64,000 bases of DNA from Epiperipatus broadwayi (Eukaryota; Onychophora; Udeonychophora; Euonychophora; Peripatidae). The DNA is taken from positions 706,001 through 770,000 of the forward strand of contig JAQFVV010000003.1 in NCBI GenBank assembly GCA_028023455.1. The letters run 5' to 3'. Each line of letters begins with the position of its first letter. Within the stretch, counting starts at the first letter, position 1. Positions 36,928 to 48,800 of the stretch are shown here, piece after piece. Below the pieces are notes generated by a model. The model saw nothing but the letters and a program-made list of their open reading frames with translations, did not search any database and was not told where the DNA came from. A program made the translations under genes and the position numbers.

Positions 36928-37087
36928 AAGTATAACTGGTTACACAATGTTAGCCCATCATAGGCCAAACTAAATTCAAAAATATAGTACATAAATATTA
37001 TACCATGAAGTATAACTGGTTACACAATGTTAGGTCATCATAGGCCAAACTAAATTCAAAAATATAGTACATAAATATTATACCATG
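36928..37087. repeat. Tandem duplication, period 80 bp
   Basis: AAGTATAACTGGTTACACAA to AATATTATACCATG is present twice with few differences (CCC versus GGT after TTAG). Recent local duplication. Confidence 0.9.
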
Positions 37088-37364
37088 TAGTAATGATGGA
37101 GATTATTACATAGGCAGTACCCATGAAGTGTCCAGTTTTTTCATCCCATTACATTGTTTATTTTGGTTTTTCTTTATATGTAATAAAGAATATTCTACCA
37201 TTCCAAGTATATATGTATAAAAATATAAAATTATACTATTACAAATATATATATATATATATATGTCCACAGATGGCGTCCTACCAAGACTGCCAATCAA
37301 GCGTATGTTTTGTTTACATAAACGTCAGAGTAGTTAGTATTCACTATCTCTAACTATAATTCCA

Positions 37365-37408
37365 CTTTCAGATCATGATTTCAAGCTATTTGCTATCGTC
37401 AGTGAAAG
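37365..37408 (-). ncRNA. Hammerhead ribozyme, satellite unit 1 (representative)
   Basis: On the minus strand, in order: stem I CTTTCA, core CTGACGA, the 13-base domain II TAGCAAATAGCTT, GAA, the palindromic stem III ATCATGAT, C at the cleavage site, then stem I return TGAAAG. Stem I is a perfect 6 bp. Stem II is AGC/GCT with loop AAATA and a U-U mismatch beside the core. Stem III is 2 bp with a CATG loop in a monomer but 8 bp in a dimer. All invariant core positions (CUGANGA, GAA, H17) are met. The same motif lies at unit start +93 in all 14 forward units. Cleavage would release 409-nt monomers. Folding is by hand; activity is not shown. Confidence 0.72.
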
Positions 37409-40087
37409 ACAGGAATAAAGAAACTAGATCTGAATACAAACTCTGAGCGTCTATGAAACAATTTCTATTCAGCTTGCAAGCGTGAATTTTTTAGACACGT
37501 AATGTCTTCAAACTCAGCATAGCAAACCAGATAGCTACATGGGTCTGATCTCAGTTCAGCATCACCACATAGTAGAAGCCTCTGCAATCTATATCATTGC
37601 AAGAAAGACCTCAAAGGTACATTTATGATAAACAAAAATGCAAGTTAAAAAACTTGCTAACGCTTGTATTTATGTCCACAGATGGCGTCCTACCAAGACT
37701 GCCAATCAAGCGTATGTTTTGTTTACATAAACGTCAGAGTAGTTAGTATTCACTATCTCTAACTATAATTCCACTTTCAGATCATGATTTCAAGCTATTT
37801 GCTATCGTCAGTGAAAGACAGGAATAAAGAAACTAGATCTGAATACAAACTCTGAGCGTCTATGAAACAATTTCTATTCAGCTTGCAAGCGTGAATTTTT
37901 TAGACACGTAATGTCTTCAAACTCAGCATAGCAAACCAGATAGCTACATGGGTCTGATCTCAGTTCAGCATCACCACATAGTAGAAGCCTCTGCAATCTA
38001 TATCATTGCAAGAAAGACCTCAAAGGTACATTTATGATAAACAAAAATGCAAGTTAAAAAACTTGCTAACGCTTGTATTTATGTCCACAGATGGCATCCT
38101 ACCAAGACTGCCAATCAAGCGTATGTTTTGTTTACATAAACGTCAGAGTAGTTAGTATTCACTATCTCTAACTATAATTCCACTTTCAGATCATGATTTC
38201 AAGCTATTTGCTATCGTCAGTGAAAGACAGGAATAAAGAAACTAGATCTGAATACAAACTCTGAGCGTCTCTGAAACAATTTCTATTCAGCTTGCAAGCG
38301 TGAATTTTTTAGACACGTAATGTCTTCAAACTCAGCATAGCAAACCAGATAGCTACATGGGTCTGATCTCAGTTCAGCATCACCACATAGTAGAAGCCTC
38401 TGCAATCTATATCATTGCAAGAAAGACCTCAAAGGTACATTTATGATAAACAAAAATGCAAGTTAAAAAACTTGCTAACGCTTGTATTTATGTCCACAGA
38501 TGGCGTCCTACCAAGACTGCCAATCAAGCGTATGTTTTGTTTACATAAACGTCAGAGTAGTTAGTATTCACTATCTCTAACTATAATTCCACTTTCAGAT
38601 CATGATTTCAAGCTATTTGCTATCGTCAGTGAAAGACAGGAATAAAGAAACTAGATCTGAATACAAACTCTGAGCGTCTATGAAACAATTTCTATTCAGC
38701 TTGCAAGCGTGAATTTTTTAGACACGTAATGTCTTCAAACTCAGCATAGCAAACCAGATAGCTACATGGGTCTGATCTCAGTTCAGCATCACCACATAGT
38801 AGAAGCCTCTGCAATCTATATCATTGCAAGAAAGACCTCAAAGGTACATTTATGATAAACAAAAATGCAAGTTAAAAAACTTGCTAACGCTTGTATTTAT
38901 GTCCACAGATGGCGTCCTACCAAGACTGCCAATCAAGCGTATGTTTTGTTTACATAAACGTCAGAGTAGTTAGTATTCACTATCTCTAACTATAATTCCA
39001 CTTTCAGATCATGATTTCAAGCTATTTGCTATCGTCAGTGAAAGACAGGAATAAAGAAACTAGATCTGAATACAAACTCTGAGCGTCTATGAAACAATTT
39101 CTATTCAGCTTGCAAGCGTGAATTTTTTAGACACGTAATGTCTTCAAACTCAGCATAGCAAACCAGATAGCTACATGGGTCTGATCTCAGTTCAGCATCA
39201 CCACATAGTAGAAGCCTCTGCAATCTATATCATTGCAAGAAAGACCTCAAAGGTACATTTATGATAAACAAAAATGCAAGTTAAAAAACTTGCTAACGCT
39301 TGTATTTATGTCCACAGATGGCGTCCTACCAAGACTGCCAATCAAGCGTATGTTTTGTTTACATAAACGTCAGAGTAGTTAGTATTCACTATCTCTAACT
39401 ATAATTCCACTTTCAGATCATGATTTCAAGCTATTTGCTATCGTCAGTGAAAGACAGGAATAAAGAAACTAGATCTGAATACAAACTCTGAGCGTCTATG
39501 AAACAATTTCTATTCAGCTTGCAAGCGTGAATTTTTTAGACACGTAATGTCTTCAAACTCAGCATAGCAAACCAGATAGCTACATGGGTCTGATCTCAGT
39601 TCAGCATCACCACATAGTAGAAGCCTCTGCAATCTATATCATTGCAAGAAAGACCTCAAAGGTACATTTATGATAAACAAAAATGCAAGTTAAAAAACTT
39701 GCTAACGCTTGTATTTATGTCCACAGATGGCGTCCTACCAAGACTGCCAATCAAGCATATGTTTTGTTTACATAAACGTCAGAGTAGTTAGTATTCACTA
39801 TCTCTAACTATAATTCCACTTTCAGATCATGATTTCAAGCTATTTGCTATCGTCAGTGAAAGACAGGAATAAAGAAACTAGATCTGAATACAAACTCTGA
39901 GCGTCTATGAAACAATTTCTATTCAGCTTGCAAGCGTGAATTTTTTAGACACGTAATGTCTTCAAACTCAGCATAGCAAACCAGATAGCTACATGGGTCT
40001 GATCTCAGTTCAGCATCACCACATAGTAGAAGCCTCTGCAATCTATATCATTGCAAGAAAGACCTCAAAGGTACATTTATGATAAAC

Positions 40088-40113
40088 GTTAGCAAGTTTT
40101 TTAACTTGCTAAC
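40088..40113. repeat. Perfect hairpin variant at the unit 7/8 junction
   Basis: The usual junction AAAAATGCAAGTTAAAAAAC then TTGCTAAC is replaced here by GTTAGCAAGTTTTTT plus AACTTGCTAAC. This is an 11-bp perfect hairpin with a TTTT loop, and the unit is 2 bp shorter. Confidence 0.9.
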
Positions 40114-42821
40114 GCTTGTATTTATGTCCACAGATGGCGTCCTACCAAGACTGCCAATCAAGCGTATGTTTTGTTTACATAAACGTCAGAGTAGTTAGTA
40201 TTCACTATCTCTAACTATAATTCCACTTTCAGATCATGATTTCAAGCTATTTGCTATCGTCAGTGAAAGACAGGAATAAAGAAACTAGATCTGAATACAA
40301 ACTCTGAGCGTCTATGAAACAATTTCTATTCAGCTTGCAAGCGTGAATTTTTTAGACACGTAATGTCTTCAAACTCAGCATAGCAAACCAGATAGCTACA
40401 TGGGTCTGATCTCAGTTCAGCATCACCACATAGTAGAAGCCTCTGCAATCTATATCATTGCAAGAAAGACCTCAAAGGTACATTTATGATAAACAAAAAT
40501 GCAAGTTAAAAAACTTGCTAACGCTTGTATTTATGTCCACAGATGGCGTCCTACCAAGACTGCCAATCAAGCGTATGTTTTGTTTACATAAACGTCAGAG
40601 TAGTTAGTATTCACTATCTCTAACTATAATTCCACTTTCAGATCATGATTTCAAGCTATTTGCTATCGTCAGTGAAAGACAGGAATAAAGAAACTAGATC
40701 TGAATACAAACTCTGAGCGTCTATGAAACAATTTCTATTCAGCTTGCAAGCGTGAATTTTTTAGACACGTAATGTCTTCAAACTCAGCATAGCAAACCAG
40801 ATAGCTACATGGGTCTGATCTCAGTTCAGCATCACCACATAGTAGAAGCCTCTGCAATCTATATCATTGCAAGAAAGACCTCAAAGGTACATTTATGATA
40901 AACAAAAATGCAAGTTAAAAAACTTGCTAACGCTTGTATTTATGTCCACAGATGGCGTCCTACCAAGACTGCCAATCAAGCGTATGTTTTGTTTACATAA
41001 ACGTCAGAGTAGTTAGTATTCACTATCTCTAACTATAATTCCACTTTCAGATCATGATTTCAAGCTATTTGCTATCGTCAGTGAAAGACAGGAATAAAGA
41101 AACTAGATCTGAATACAAACTCTGAGCGTCTATGAAACAATTTCTATTCAGCTTGCAAGCGTGAATTTTTTAGACACGTAATGTCTTCAAACTCAGCATA
41201 GCAAACCAGATAGCTACATGGGTCTGATCTCAGTTCAGCATCACCACATAGTAGAAGCCTCTGCAATCTATATCATTGCAAGAAAGACCTCAAAGGTACA
41301 TTTATGATAAACAAAAATGCAAGTTAAAAAACTTGCTAACGCTTGTATTTATGTCCACAGATGGCGTCCTACCAAGACTGCCAATCAAGCGTATGTTTTG
41401 TTTACATAAACGTCAGAGTAGTTAGTATTCACTATCTCTAACTATAATTCCACTTTCAGATCATGATTTCAAGCTATTTGCTATCGTCAGTGAAAGACAG
41501 GAATAAAGAAACTAGATCTGAATACAAACTCTGAGCGTCTATGAAACAATTTCTATTCAGCTTGCAAGCGTGAATTTTTTAGACACGTAATGTCTTCAAA
41601 CTCAGCATAGCAAACCAGATAGCTACATGGGTCTGATCTCAGTTCAGCATCACCACATAGTAGAAGCCTCTGCAATCTATATCATTGCAAGAAAGACCTC
41701 AAAGGTACATTTATGATAAACAAAAATGCAAGTTAAAAAACTTGCTAACGCTTGTATTTATGTCCACAGATGGCGTCCTACCAAGACTGCCAATCAAGCG
41801 TATGTTTTGTTTACATAAACGTCAGAGTAGTTAGTATTCACTATCTCTAACTATAATTCCACTTTCAGATCATGATTTCAAGCTATTTGCTATCGTCAGT
41901 GAAAGACAGGAATAAAGAAACTAGATCTGAATACAAACTCTGAGCGTCTATGAAACAATTTCTATTCAGCTTGCAAGCGTGAATTTTTTAGACACGTAAT
42001 GTCTTCAAACTCAGCATAGCAAACCAGATAGCTACATGGGTCTGATCTCAGTTCAGCATCACCACATAGTAGAAGCCTCTGCAATCTATATCATTGCAAG
42101 AAAGACCTCAAAGGTACATTTATGATAAACAAAAATGCAAGTTAAAAAACTTGCTAACGCTTGTATTTATGTCCACAGATGGCGTCCTACCAAGACTGCC
42201 AATCAAGCGTATGTTTTGTTTACATAAACGTCAGAGTAGTTAGTATTCACTATCTCTAACTATAATTCCACTTTCAGATCATGATTTCAAGCTATTTGCT
42301 ATCGTCAGTGAAAGACAGGAATAAAGAAACTAGATCTGAATACAAACTCTGAGCGTCTATGAAACAATTTCTATTCAGCTTGCAAGCGTGAATTTTTTAG
42401 ACACGTAATGTCTTCAAACTCAGCATAGCAAACCAGATAGCTACATGGGTCTGATCTCAGTTCAGCATCACCACATAGTAGAAGCCTCTGCAATCTATAT
42501 CATTGCAAGAAAGACCTCAAAGGTACATTTATGATAAACAAAAATGCAAGTTAAAAAACTTGCTAACGCTTGTATTTATGTCCACAGATGGCGTCCTACC
42601 AAGACTGCCAATCAAGCGTATGTTTTGTTTACATAAACGTCAGAGTAGTTAGTATTCACTATCTCTAACTATAATTCCACTTTCAGATCATGATTTCAAG
42701 CTATTTGCTATCGTCAGTGAAAGACAGGAATAAAGAAACTAGATCTGAATACAAACTCTGAATAGAAATTGTTTCATAGACGCTCAGAGTTTGTATTCAG
42801 ATCTAGTTTCTTTATTCCTGT

Positions 42822-42865
42822 CTTTCACTGACGATAGCAAATAGCTTGAAATCATGATCTGAAAG
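42822..42865 (+). ncRNA. Hammerhead ribozyme, first inverted unit
   Basis: Same 44-base motif as in the forward units, read directly on the + strand. Core CTGACGA 42828-42834, GAA 42848-42850, stem III 42851-42858, C17 at 42859, stem I return 42860-42865. Confidence 0.72.
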
Positions 42866-43230
42866 TGGAATTATAGTTAGAGATAGTGAATACTAACTAC
42901 TCTGACGTTTATGTAAACAAAACATACGCTTGATTGGCAGTCTTGGTAGGACGCCATCTGTGGACATAAATACAAGCGTTAGCAAGTTTTTTAACTTGCA
43001 TTTTTGTTTATCATAAATGTACCTTTGAGGTCTTTCTTGCAATGATATAGATTGCAGAGGCTTCTACTATGTGGTGATGCTGAACTGAGATCAGACCCAT
43101 GTAGCTATCTGGTTTGCTATGCTGAGTTTGAAGACATTACGTGTCTAAAAAATTCACGCTTGCAAGCTGAATAGAAATTGTTTCATAGACGCTCAGAGTT
43201 TGTATTCAGATCTAGTTTCTTTATTCCTGT

Positions 43231-43274
43231 CTTTCACTGACGATAGCAAATAGCTTGAAATCATGATCTGAAAG
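43231..43274 (+). ncRNA. Hammerhead ribozyme, second inverted unit
   Basis: Identical to the preceding copy, exactly 409 bp downstream. Confidence 0.72.
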
Positions 43275-43435
43275 TGGAATTATAGTTAGAGATAGTGAAT
43301 ACTAACTACTCTGACGTTTATGTAAACAAAACATACGCTTGATTGGCAGTCTTGGTAGGACGCCATCTGTGGACATAAATACAAGCGTTAGCAAGTTTTT
43401 TAACTTGCATTTTTGTTTATCATATATATATATAT

Positions 43436-45690
43436 TTGGGTCTACAACATGTGTCAAATTTAAACATAACATTATAAAAAACATTATAAGTAAAAATTAA
43501 TTATTATGCAACTAACTATTGTCTATTTATTTTAATTTTTTTTTCATTTTGTAGATAAATTAGCAGTAAATGTTTTTGAGTGAACTGCTGTGATGCGATG
43601 AATGATAAAATGAATCTATTCATGGAAAACAGTTATAAAAATGCACAAAAGTGTTGTAATTCTTTGTGTAATATTAAAATCATATTGCCTTTGTTGAACA
43701 TAATTTCATTATTTTGGTCTTGTTTAATTCATATTAATTTTATTTAAATGAATTGTATTATTTTAACAAAATTAGAGAAATTAATGATTCTCCACTATCT
43801 TTTAACCAGACTGTTTTTGGATTTGTTACTTTAAATTTACTTTTTTAACTTTGTGGGTCAAAGTATAAAAGATCTTTAGATGTTCTAATTATTGTTTTAT
43901 ATAGTAAAAAAAAAAAAGATTAAAAATTAATAGTTTTCAGATAAATATAAAATTAATATATTTGTAAAACAAATTTTAAATTCATTATAATTCCACACTT
44001 CTTTACATTTTTGTGAGGAAAAAAAATACATTATGTGAATCTATATGCAAGCAATAATATAGCAATTTAAAAAAAAAAAATCATAAATACCCAATAATTT
44101 TAATATAAATAGCTATTTTTATTTTAATGCTTCAGTATCCAACAGCAATATAAATAAGAATAATTATTTCCAAATGAACTCAGCAAAATATTTTGCAGTT
44201 ATTTTTCATCAAAACAAATAATAATAGATTATAAATATTTTTTTACATTATCACTTATTTGATATTTATGAAGTATAATGTAAATGTGCAAACAATTTCA
44301 GAATGAGTAATTATTAAAATTAGTTGACAAAAATGAAAACAATATAATAAATATGGTAAAGATAATAGATAATAAGAATTTTCATAAATAATACAAATTA
44401 AAAACAGAAAAAATTATTATGATGATATTAATTCAATTTTTTTTCTAGAGGTTTTTTGATTTAAATTAAATCAAATTACTAATTTTTTTTTAATTTTCCT
44501 TGACTTTGAAGGATATACAAGAAGATATTACATATTATCATATATATAAAATCTGGGTTCATCTATATGTAATTAATAGTGATACTGAACTGATATTATG
44601 AATGGATTACACCTGCCATCATCTATTATCTTAAAACATTATAGAGATGCTACTACGCAGTACATGGATTAAAATTAAATGCCTATCATATAAGAAATAA
44701 TTGTTTTAAAATGTCAAGAAAATGATTGTGGGGACTAATCTGTTTTTTTATAAAATTATGTTTCTAAATAAAAAATAATATAAATGCAATATCACATGTT
44801 GATACAATTTGATCTCTTAATAATTGCGATAACTTTTTCTATGGTGGTGAATGTCACATGTACATAGAATTTTGATGTTAGAAAAATCTATATTGTAATA
44901 AGGGGAAATGCAGTAAATGATAAATGGTGGCCTTATTGTATTAATATAGTTATTTTCTCTAAAACCAATGTAATGCTTTTCATATTAACAAATCCTATAT
45001 ACAATTTTAGGCTCTTATGTGGATATGATTAATCAACATATCATTCTAGAAATATGAACATGCTAGTTTACTAAAGAAGCAGTCATTGTCAGCTGCATTT
45101 TCCTCCATGTTATGGACACTGAACATGATATACATTTTGAACATAAAGATTATATCCAGATGTGATATCCACTATTAAAAGTAAGAGAGGCTTTAGTACA
45201 GCAGTATAGGAATCAATTTGATAGCTAAAGTTAATACCAATATTATCAGATGATTTTCTTAGATACTTGCTCATATATTCTAAAAATAATTATCTTCTTG
45301 CTTCTCTAAAACCGTTTAATGTTTACCTGAATAATTAATGGTCACCTAATGGTACAGTGCTGTAGCATTCTCATTCTTAAAATATTTTCTGACTTTTTTG
45401 TCATAAATGAAGATTAGGATCAGAGTTGAAACTAATGTACTTATGCATCTAGCAACTATCATCTACATTTTTATTCTATTGAAGCTAACAATTTATTGAT
45501 TGCTTAAGTTTTCAACAGACAGATATACAGTGGTTAAAAAACTGCTCTTGAAACCATATAAAGTGTATGTTAAAGACAAGTGATGTAACTATTGATATAA
45601 ACTATCCCAGACAAAATGTAGAAAGAACTTAATGTTGACATAAAACTGAGTTCTCTATAAAATAAACAATTATATGGTTTAAGATCTATT
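43436..45690. other. Gene-free AT-rich DNA
   Basis: Nothing recognised beyond short A and T runs. Confidence 0.5.
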
Positions 45691-45694
45691 TAAC

Positions 45695-45870
45695 TATCCA
45701 AATGAGTTAATTTAGATTTAAAACCTTAATTTTTTTTTGTAATTTCAGGCTTTAGTTTAAATAGTATAAAAATTAGAATAAATCTTCTAAATGCCTATGT
45801 ATATTAGTTATAACTTTGAATCTTAGTTCTGACTGATGAATAAGAAACATGAACTGACCTGGATATCAAA
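45695..45870 (+). repeat. Dispersed repeat related to 26.68-26.83 kb
   Basis: TTTAGATTTAAAACCTTAAT, TAATTTCAGGCTTTAG and CTTTGAATCTTAG parallel TTAGATTCAAAACTTTAGAA, TAATTTCAAGCCTTTAG and CTTTGAATACTAATC at about 26,693-26,800. It ends with CTGATGAATAAGAAAC, a hammerhead-like core lacking stem II. Confidence 0.45.
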
Positions 45871-48800
45871 ATATTATGGAAATCAACATCTTATGGCTGT
45901 AGAACATTTAGCATCGATTAATTACTTAGACTTATGGCTTTAAATTAGTGATAAGGTGGAGGAAATGCTTTGGAAGTAAAATATTTCTGAATTCAAATTA
46001 GTCTTTTCTGGTATCTAAATGTCTATAACCTTTCATCCATCAAATATTTATTATTTTGATATAAAAATATTTTAAATGTTTTATCATTAAAAATAATTAG
46101 ATAGTTATTTTTTATATATAAAGTTCATTGAAAAGCAAAACCTTCCTAATTTTTGAATTACCAAGCTTATTATCTTGCTATAGAAAGTAGTGTTAATAAT
46201 GTTATGGTAATAAACATTAGCTAAAAATACGTATTTAATTAAAACAACTTGTGAAAAGTTATATTTGTTAGAAATCTTATTAGTTCTATATAAAACAGTT
46301 TAAATCTTAAAAATGATTGAGTTATCTGGTAGTGAGAAAAAAATGAAATTCTCAGATGTATGTTTGTAATAATGTCTTATTCATATATTTTTTAATCATT
46401 ACAACTAAACATAAAAAGGGACTATTGTGAATTGATATTTTTGTGGCAGATACTAAATAAAGAAAATGAAATTTTAAAAGACTTCACATAATCTTACAAC
46501 TTAAGAAAATGAAGAAACTAAACATATCGCTCTAAATTCTGATAAAGATATGGTTGATTGTAAAAAAAAATACTAGCATTTGTTATATAATTTTATAAAA
46601 CTAATTTGATGATTAATGCATTATTTAAGCTTGCTTGAAAATATGTGGAAAAAAATGTGAAGATTATCATTTTTTGCAAAAGGTTAGCATAGTCAGTATT
46701 ACTTAATCAAATAATATTTGAATATATGTATGAAAATTTCTAATTAAAAAATTACATATTAGCATAGTTATACTTATAAAAATATTTGATAGCAGTATAA
46801 CTATTTTTTTTTATCTATATGCAAAATTTATGACATTGTACGTTAATATTATTTACCATATATAACATAAAGGACTCCTGAGATATGAGCTATGCTGCTG
46901 CTAGATTATATTTAATATCACATACTATTAATGATATTAATTACTTTAAGTCTACAACTGTCTTTTTATTATAAATAATAGTGTAATTTTTTTACAAAAA
47001 ATATTTTACCAGAAGGACTTATTTTAAAGGTGGAGAGTTGTCAGCAATTATTAGCAAACAGTTGTAGATGAGTTTAATTTGTACCCTTAGATCTAAAATC
47101 ATTTTGTACTTCTCAGTAGTACATATATTTAAGAGCCCTTGTAAAGTAAAGTAAATAAATTATTACAGATCTAGTATTTGCTTATTTTTGCTATATGACT
47201 ACTATTTCTTTGAATTAAAAATATTATAATTATTAAAATAATTTTAAAAGTTTTCAATTACCAATAATATATTTCTTTTACATTTACATTAGATGTTATA
47301 GTTACAAATTTGTTATTACATTAACATTACTATTTCTGCATTATACTATATGTACAGTTAAGTATGTTAAATTGGTACTGTTAAAAGAGTTATTTGGACT
47401 TTATTCATTTTACCAGCAATATTAATGTGATTTAGAATTAATATAAGTTCTAACTGATAAATCGAAGTCATACTTTAAAGTTATAATTATAGTTGTTCTA
47501 AGCATGTAAAATGTTAAAATTTGATGATTATATTATTAATGATTATTTTTTATTTAAAAATAAAATCCAATTCTAGTTAAGGTCATTCATATTTTTTTCA
47601 GTGTGAAGTTACACCTCTACCTAAATCTGTTAAACATCATAGGTGTAATTAAGTGTAAATATTTATACATAGCTTATCAGAAAAAAAAATATTTGCAATG
47701 TAATTTTTAATAATTTTATATTTCTATTGATTGAATAATGAATGTTCAAATATGACTTCTTTATATTGTCTTATTTTCACATTCAGGCATTTTGATATTG
47801 TTAAAATGCATATTTCATTTAATATTTATTGATATTTGGTCTGTTCTGCTTCAAAAGCTGGATGTTAGTTTTGTCTTTGTGACTTAAACTTTATCCTCTA
47901 ATTATCCCACTAAAAGTACACTGATGTTAAATTTCGTGAATGCAGATAGTACTCAATCTATCTGTTTGGGAAATTTTTTATCCAGATAAGTTATAACATC
48001 ATGGTGGTAATGGAAAAATGCTTAATCATATTTTATTATCCACAAATAGCTCAGGAATATGTGAGGTATTAATTCATTGAGGTATTTAACTCTACTAAAA
48101 GAAATAGGCATACTATATACATATATAAATATTTCAAGAACCTTTTCAATTTTCATAGAGAATCAGTGAAGGCTAAAATAGTAATCACCATGCCATCCAA
48201 TTGTGAAGTAATGAGTTTCACTATTGTTTTACCCTTTATTTAATAATATTTAGATATTTATTTATTGACCTAATATTAGAAGATTTATTAACTTGTTTAT
48301 GAGTTTATTATGAAAAGTAAGTTTCTTGGAAATTTTTTTTAAAGTTTTATGAGCATGAACAGTTTAATATAAGTCTAAACCAACCAGGCTGGGGAATTTT
48401 TCAATATTTCTTCAGAACAATTTATTATAAACTTTTCTTTATTTCTTCTGAAAAATTTACTGTAAACTTTTTTGTCTATAATAATCTAACTGACTTTAAT
48501 TATTCCATCATTGTCCCTTCTCTTTAAAATTGATTAATTTTTTTTTATGTTTATTTTCCTTGGTATCTAATTAAAAACTATCTGATACATCATTTAAGTT
48601 TTTTGAACTTTGCAAAGCAGGCAGTCCACAGCTAACCATGTATTAGGCACCAAGCAAAGGAGTATCTAAGTATTTTTAGATATAAATTGAAGATTCAGGC
48701 TAAATTAGAGCAGTCAGATGAGTGACAAAGTACTGATTGTAAAACAAAAAAAAGGCAAAATTATTCATTAATAAATTGGAACAGATAATATTAATACTGA

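Larger units (their letters stand above)
37264..43425. repeat. 409-bp satellite array, retrozyme-like, with terminal inversion
   Basis: Fourteen head-to-tail units (13 full plus a truncated 14th) occupy 37,264-42,759. Taking GATGGCGTCC as the phase mark, units begin at 37272, 37681, 38090, 38499, 38908, 39317, 39726, 40133, 40542, 40951, 41360, 41769, 42178 and 42587. The period is 409, except one of 407. About 1.6 inverted units follow to 43,425. By eye only a few differences exist between units: G to A at 38096, A to C at 38271, G to A at 39757 and a hairpin variant at 40088. Amplification or homogenisation is therefore recent. (TA)n tracts flank both ends. Each full unit encodes a hammerhead motif on the minus strand, making this a candidate metazoan retrozyme locus. 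No protein is encoded. Confidence 0.97.
42760..43425. repeat. Inverted satellite units at array end
   Basis: From 42,760 the sequence is the reverse complement of the unit, with ribozymes now on the + strand. At the junction ...AAACTCTG joins AATAGAAATTG. Both source sequences share CTG, a 3-base microhomology. The inverted part holds one piece of about 400 bp and a second partial unit ending at ...TTTGTTTATCAT, then (TA)n. Confidence 0.95.

Noticed and set aside
37123-37353. Protein frame entering the satellite
   Set aside because: It spans a TA tract and the first satellite unit and stops within it; no conserved protein features.
37409-37435. GAAACTAGATC in the satellite + strand as a second hammerhead 3' half
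   Set aside because: No CTGANGA core or stem II precedes it on that strand.
37264-43425. CRISPR-like array
   Set aside because: The repeat unit is 409 bp with no unique spacers, in an animal genome. It is a satellite.
45835-45850. CTGATGAATAAGAAAC as an active hammerhead
   Set aside because: Only four bases separate core and GAAAC, so stem II cannot form. At most a fossil.
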